Source of the DNA: Clostridiales bacterium
GTDB taxonomy: Bacteria; Bacillota; Clostridia; Christensenellales; Aristaeellaceae
Length of the DNA: 18,423 nucleotides
NCBI GenBank assembly: GCA_004556985.1
Contig: SFFC01000038.1
Location: forward strand, 1-18,423
Direction: 5' to 3'
Shown: piece after piece, positions 14,914 to 18,423 of the stretch
Layout of the letters: every line of letters begins with the position of its first letter
How positions within the stretch are numbered: the first letter of the stretch is position 1
Made by a program: the position numbers and the translations under genes
Notes under the pieces: model-generated
Seen by the model: only the letters and a program-made list of their open reading frames with translations
Told to the model about the DNA's origin: nothing
The model's database searches: none

Positions 14914-16215
14914 TCACCGCAGCGCGTATTCGCCGTCGGCGCGGGTCTCAATCTGTGTTCCGTAGAACGCCGTGAGCGAGCGCACCATGAAGGCCAGATC
15001 CCGCGTGCCGGCCGTCTCGTAGCAGGAATGCATGGCCAGCTGCGCCAGGCCGATGTCGACGGTGTTCATCGAGACATGTGTGTTGGCGATGTTGCCCAGG
15101 GTCGAGCCGCCGAGGATGTCGGAGCGGTTGGAGAAGTGCTGGATGGGCACGCCTGCGCGGCGGCAGATTTCGGCAAAGATCGCGCCGGAGACCGCGTCGG
15201 TCGTGTATTTCTGGTTGGCGTTGTGCTTGATGACGACGCCGCCGTTGAGATACGCGCGGTCGTCCACGTCGTATTTTTCGGGATGATTCGGGTGGACGGC
15301 ATGTGCATTGTCCGCAGAGACCATGAAGCTCGCAGCGATGGCCGCGCGGGATGCTTCGTCGCCAAGGCCCATCGCGCCGCAGACGCGGGAGAGCACGTCG
15401 GAAAGGAAGGAGGAATCCGCGCCCTGCTTCGTCCCGCTGCCGACCTCCTCGTTGTCAAAGACGGCGAGCACGTTGACGTGTCCCACCGCTCTGGCGGCGA
15501 GGAAAGCCTCAAGCGACGCGAACGCGCATTCGAGGTCGTCAATGCGCGGGCAGGCGAAGAACTCGCCCTGCGTGCCAAAGACGCTGCCGGCCTCGCGGTT
15601 GTAGAGGAAGAGATCAAACGCGGCGATATTCCCGCTCTGTGTGCCGCAGCAGCGGGCGATTTCTTCAAGCAGCGCGCCCTTGGCCTCCGCGCCGCCGTAG
15701 AGCGGGAGCAGATCGACCTGCGGATTGAATTTGTAGCCGTCGTTGACCTCGCGGTTGAAGTGGATCGGCATGTTGGGGATGAGTGCGGCGTCCCGGCCGA
15801 AATCGACGAGCTTTGTTTTAAGCACGCCGTCTTCGCGCACGAGCGCGCGGCCCGCGATGGAGAGCGGCCGGTCGAGCCAGGTGGACATGATCATGCCGCC
15901 GTAGCGCTCGACGTTCAGGCGCAGATACTGTGCGCAGACGGCCTCCTCCGGATTCGTCTTGAGCTTGAAGACCGGGCTGTCGCTGTGGCTGGCGACGATC
16001 TGGAAATGGGAGAAGCCCTCCTGCGGCAGCGCAAAGGCGAGCACGGAGGAGCGGTTGCGCGTCACAAAGTAGCGCCCGCCGGGAACAAGCGAAAACGGCT
16101 CGCGCTCGGAAAGCGGGAGAAAGCCGGCGGCCTCAAGGCGGCGGCAGAGCGCATCCGCCGCATGGAACGCGCTGGGGGATTCGCGAACGAAATCGAAAAA
16201 CGGCTGAATGTCCAT
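14914..16215 (-). CDS. M18 family aminopeptidase
   Basis: 433 residues, family length; start MDIQPFFDFVRESPSAFHA with GGAGGT 7 nt upstream. Metal and catalytic motifs of M18 are in place: ASHSDSP (His77, Asp79), FDNEEVGSGTKQGADS (254-267, including the Glu256-Glu257 pair), SADNAHAVHPN (Asp302) and a late His in LAQLAMHSCYETAG. These dinuclear zinc, dodecameric cytosolic enzymes remove N-terminal (often acidic) residues from peptides; bacterial members are called ApeB/PepC-type. It lies between the two inverted copies of the structured element. No clear promoter was found upstream, so read-through from dnaE is possible. Confidence 0.94.
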   Translation of the reverse strand: MDIQPFFDFVRESPSAFHAADALCRRLEAAGFLPLSEREPFSLVPGGRYFVTRNRSSVLAFALPQEGFSHFQIVASHSDSPVFKLKTNPEEAVCAQYLRLNVERYGGMIMSTWLDRPLSIAGRALVREDGVLKTKLVDFGRDAALIPNMPIHFNREVNDGYKFNPQVDLLPLYGGAEAKGALLEEIARCCGTQSGNIAAFDLFLYNREAGSVFGTQGEFFACPRIDDLECAFASLEAFLAARAVGHVNVLAVFDNEEVGSGTKQGADSSFLSDVLSRVCGAMGLGDEASRAAIAASFMVSADNAHAVHPNHPEKYDVDDRAYLNGGVVIKHNANQKYTTDAVSGAIFAEICRRAGVPIQHFSNRSDILGGSTLGNIANTHVSMNTVDIGLAQLAMHSCYETAGTRDLAFMVRSLTAFYGTQIETRADGEYALR

Positions 16216-16261
16216 GTAGGTACCTCCATTTTATGAGAAGGATGGATGCGAATGATTCTAT

Positions 16262-16284
16262 TTTGCACCCAATCAATTTGCACC
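16262..16284. repeat. Two direct TTTGCACC repeats upstream of the M18 gene
   Basis: TTTGCACC occurs at 16262-16269 and 16277-16284, a 15-bp period, about 50 bp before the aminopeptidase start. It could be a regulator site or chance. Confidence 0.35.
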
Positions 16285-16297
16285 AAAGGAATCTGGC

Positions 16298-16452
16298 TTT
16301 GCAGAATCAGCCCCGTTTCAATCGTAGGATGCTTCGCATCCTGCTCTGAAACTGCGGTTTTGAGTTGACTTGGAACGATAGGGCTGCCGCCCTATGACCC
16401 GCTTGGGGATTTCATCCCCAAACCCCTTCTTCGCTCCGCGCCTGTAAAAGCA
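16298..16452 (-). repeat. Structured intergenic element, copy 2 (3' of dnaE)
   Basis: Reverse-oriented counterpart of 14693-14848. On the minus strand the stems are TTGGGGAT/ATCCCCAA (16403-16421), ATAGGGC/GCCCTAT (16378-16395), outer GTTTCA/TGAAAC (16315-16352) and inner AGGATGC/GCATCCT (16326-16342). It begins about 17 nt after the dnaE stop, in the same sense as dnaE. One 1-nt indel separates the copies. It fills most of the 254-bp dnaE-M18 gap. Confidence 0.9.
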
Positions 16453-16469
16453 GTTGAATGGAACCCATA

Positions 16470-18423
16470 TTACTTGAGCACGACGTTTTTGGCGCCCAGC
16501 ATGTCGGAAAGCGAATCAAGCAGCGCGCGCGTCGGCCGCACGCAGAGATTTTTCGGCGCGGCGAGCTTGGCACCCGTGCTCTGAATGTAGAGGACGACGG
16601 CGACGTCGCCGGCGGAGCGGGCCAGCAGCGGGCGGATCATCGCGATAGCGCTGTCGCTGGGCAGGCGCAGGTAGAGCGTTTTGCCGGAGAGCACCTCGTC
16701 CTTGGGCGCCTCGCGCAGAACGCCGGCCTTGCGCCGGGCCTCCAGCTGCGCGTCGGTCTCCAGCGGCTCGACGGTGTCCAGCAGCAGCTTGGGGTCCTCG
16801 TCCTCGCGGATGGAGAGCCGGCCGGTCAGCACGACCGCCGTATCGGGCACGAGCTCCGTCGTCACGCGCTCGAGTACCTTGGGGAAGACGAGCGCTTCGA
16901 TGGTGCCGGTCAAATCCTCGAGCGTCGCAAAGCCCATCAGGTTGCCGGCCTTGGTCGCTTTTTGGCGCACCTCCACGAGCATGCCGCCCATCGAGACGCG
17001 CATGCCGTCCTGCGACAGGCCGTGATCCTCGCTCTCGGTCAGCTCGGCGAGCAGGGCGGTGTTCATGCTCATCGCGGAAAGCGCGCGCTGGTAGTCGGCG
17101 AGCGGATGGCCCGTGATGTACAGGCCTGTGACGCTCTTTTCAAGCGTGAGGCGCGTGCGCAGGTCGTATTCGGGAATGTCCGGCAGGGCGGGGTTGACCT
17201 CCTGAAGCAGCCCGTCGCCAAAGAGCGAGAGCTGGCCGGCGACGTTGCTGCGCCGCGTGCGCACGGCGCCCTCGAGCGCGCTCTCGTAGACGGCCATCAG
17301 CTGCGTGCGCCGGGCCCCCGTGCAGTCAAACGCACCCGCGAGAATCAGCGCCTCGACGACGCGCTTGTTGACCTGCTCGGTGTTCATCCGCTGGCAAAAG
17401 TCGAAGATGTCCTTGTAGGGGCCGCCCGTGCGGCGCACGTCGATGATCGAGTCGATCGCCTTGTCGCCGCAGGACTTGATCGCGCCCAGGCCGAAGCGGA
17501 TGCCCGGCTTGCCGGAAGCGTCAAAGCCCACGGAGAACTTGCGGCCACTCTGGTTGATGTCCGGCGGCAGAAGGGGGATGTCGTGCTTGCGGCAATACTG
17601 GGAATACTCCGCGACCTTGCCGCTGTCTGAGGAGACGGAGTTGAGCAGCGCCGCGAAGAACTGCACTGGGTAATGGCGCTTGAGCCAGCCCGTGCGCACG
17701 GCGACGACGGCGTAGGCCGCCGCGTGGCTCTTGTTGAAGGCGTAGGAGGCGAAGGCCGTCATCTCGTCGAAGAGCTGGCTGGCGACCTCGGCGGGAATGC
17801 CGTTTTTGACGCAGCCGGGCACGCCGTCCGCCTCGGAGCCGTTGATGAAGATCTCGCGCTCCTTGGCCATGACGTCGTGCTTCTTCTTCGCCATCGCGCG
17901 GCGCACGAGGTCGCTGCGGCCGTAGGAATAGCCGGCCAAATCGCGCACGATCTGCATGACCTGCTCCTGATAGACCATGCAGCCGTAGGTGACGCTGAGG
18001 ATCGGCTCGAGCCTCGGGTGCAGATAGCGGATGGCGGTGGGGTTGTTCTTGCCCTCGATGTAGCGGGGGATGGAATCCATCGGGCCGGGGCGGTAAAGGG
18101 AGATCGCGGCGATGATATCCTCGAAGTTCTGCGGCTTCATGTTCGCCAGAAAGGCGCGCATGCCGCCGGATTCGAGCTGGAAGACGCCGTCCGTCTCGCC
18201 CTCGGAGATCATGTCGTAGACGGCCTGGTCGTCGAGCGGAATGTCCTCCGCGTGCATCGGGACGCCGGCCTCGCACATCAGGTCGAGCGCGTCGCGGATG
18301 ACCGTCAGCGTGCGCAGGCCGAGAAAGTCCATCTTGAGCAGGCCGAGCTTTTCGATGGTGCCCATCGGGAACTGGGTGGTGATGACGTCGTCGTTGCGCT
18401 GAAGGGGGACGTACTCCGTGACG
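16470..18423 (-). CDS. dnaE: DNA polymerase III subunit alpha (DnaE), C-terminal part
   Basis: About 650 residues are visible; the gene continues past the right edge (first readable residues VTEYVPLQRNDDV). The third catalytic Asp region is present as LLKMDFLGLRTLTVI, equivalent to E. coli Asp555; the PHP domain and the first two Asp residues lie outside the window. Following are the fingers and little-finger segments (VYQEQVMQIVRDLAGYSYGRSDLVRRAM; SYAFNKSHAAAYAVVAVRTGWLKRHYP), the helix-hairpin-helix (LILAGAFDCTGARR), the OB-fold (GMLVEVRQKATKAGNLMGFATLEDLTGTIEALVFPK, in two parts) and a C-terminal tail. It is a replicative polymerase of the DnaE class. The stop is followed almost at once by the structured element, with no standard terminator. 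Confidence 0.97.
   Translation of the reverse strand, partial: VTEYVPLQRNDDVITTQFPMGTIEKLGLLKMDFLGLRTLTVIRDALDLMCEAGVPMHAEDIPLDDQAVYDMISEGETDGVFQLESGGMRAFLANMKPQNFEDIIAAISLYRPGPMDSIPRYIEGKNNPTAIRYLHPRLEPILSVTYGCMVYQEQVMQIVRDLAGYSYGRSDLVRRAMAKKKHDVMAKEREIFINGSEADGVPGCVKNGIPAEVASQLFDEMTAFASYAFNKSHAAAYAVVAVRTGWLKRHYPVQFFAALLNSVSSDSGKVAEYSQYCRKHDIPLLPPDINQSGRKFSVGFDASGKPGIRFGLGAIKSCGDKAIDSIIDVRRTGGPYKDIFDFCQRMNTEQVNKRVVEALILAGAFDCTGARRTQLMAVYESALEGAVRTRRSNVAGQLSLFGDGLLQEVNPALPDIPEYDLRTRLTLEKSVTGLYITGHPLADYQRALSAMSMNTALLAELTESEDHGLSQDGMRVSMGGMLVEVRQKATKAGNLMGFATLEDLTGTIEALVFPKVLERVTTELVPDTAVVLTGRLSIREDEDPKLLLDTVEPLETDAQLEARRKAGVLREAPKDEVLSGKTLYLRLPSDSAIAMIRPLLARSAGDVAVVLYIQSTGAKLAAPKNLCVRPTRALLDSLSDMLGAKNVVLK

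Noticed and set aside
14693..16452. CRISPR array or composite transposon formed by the two element copies
   Set aside because: There are only two copies, in opposite orientation, with no spacers, transposase or target-site duplication. The gene between them is a housekeeping aminopeptidase.
15028..17630. 402- and 390-codon plus-strand frames over the M18 and dnaE genes
   Set aside because: Antisense shadows of well-recognised enzymes. The second even starts inside the structured intergenic region without a ribosome-binding site.
1..18423. tRNA or rRNA genes
   Set aside because: No tRNA-like cloverleaf with a GGTTCGA-type T-arm and no rRNA-like sequence was noticed in the intergenic stretches. 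A dedicated scan was not run.

Overview
The window looks like chromosomal DNA from a GC-rich member of the Clostridia. Evidence for this is strong AAGGAGG ribosome-binding sites, an AT-rich ArgR-type regulatory gap, a DnaE-type polymerase, a DUF4250 protein, a YoaP-like acetyltransferase and a PgcA-like mutase. I cannot name the genus from sequence alone. Most genes are ordinary housekeeping genes. The unusual content is a damaged and rearranged left end and two structured intergenic repeats at the right.

Left end (1-3541): a subtype-B-tannase-like hydrolase is cut by the window edge and split over two frames (1-886). Next is a short signal-peptide ORF whose first ~101 residues belong to a secreted protein and whose last ~60 look like the C-terminus of a xanthine dehydrogenase large subunit (1032-1517). 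A YoaP-like GNAT gene follows on the minus strand (1618-2367). A headless and tailless fragment of the same secreted-protein family comes after it (about 2550-3510). The chimera and the fragment share a 146-bp direct repeat with three mismatches, so this stretch has been reshuffled by duplication and recombination, or possibly by assembly.

Middle (3567-10829): an M3 oligoendopeptidase (minus) and a phosphoglucomutase/phosphomannomutase (plus) diverge from back-to-back promoters. A small SGNH/GDSL hydrolase (minus) converges on the mutase through a shared bidirectional terminator. It is driven by an exact-consensus promoter, but a strong terminator hairpin sits in its leader, which suggests attenuation or a short RNA. 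Upstream on the same strand are argG and argH, the last two steps of arginine synthesis, separated by a terminator-like hairpin.

Right (10830-18423): an AT-rich gap with TGAAT half-sites (ArgR-like) separates argG from the divergent cluster ruvC-ruvA-DUF4250-ruvB-queA. This encodes Holliday-junction processing plus a tRNA queuosine step. An M18 aminopeptidase and the 3' part of dnaE lie on the minus strand. A ~156-nt structured element occurs twice in opposite orientation. One copy starts a few bases after the queA stop and the other just after the dnaE stop. Three base pairs in its nested hairpin differ between copies by compensatory changes. This element is the best candidate here for something not previously described.
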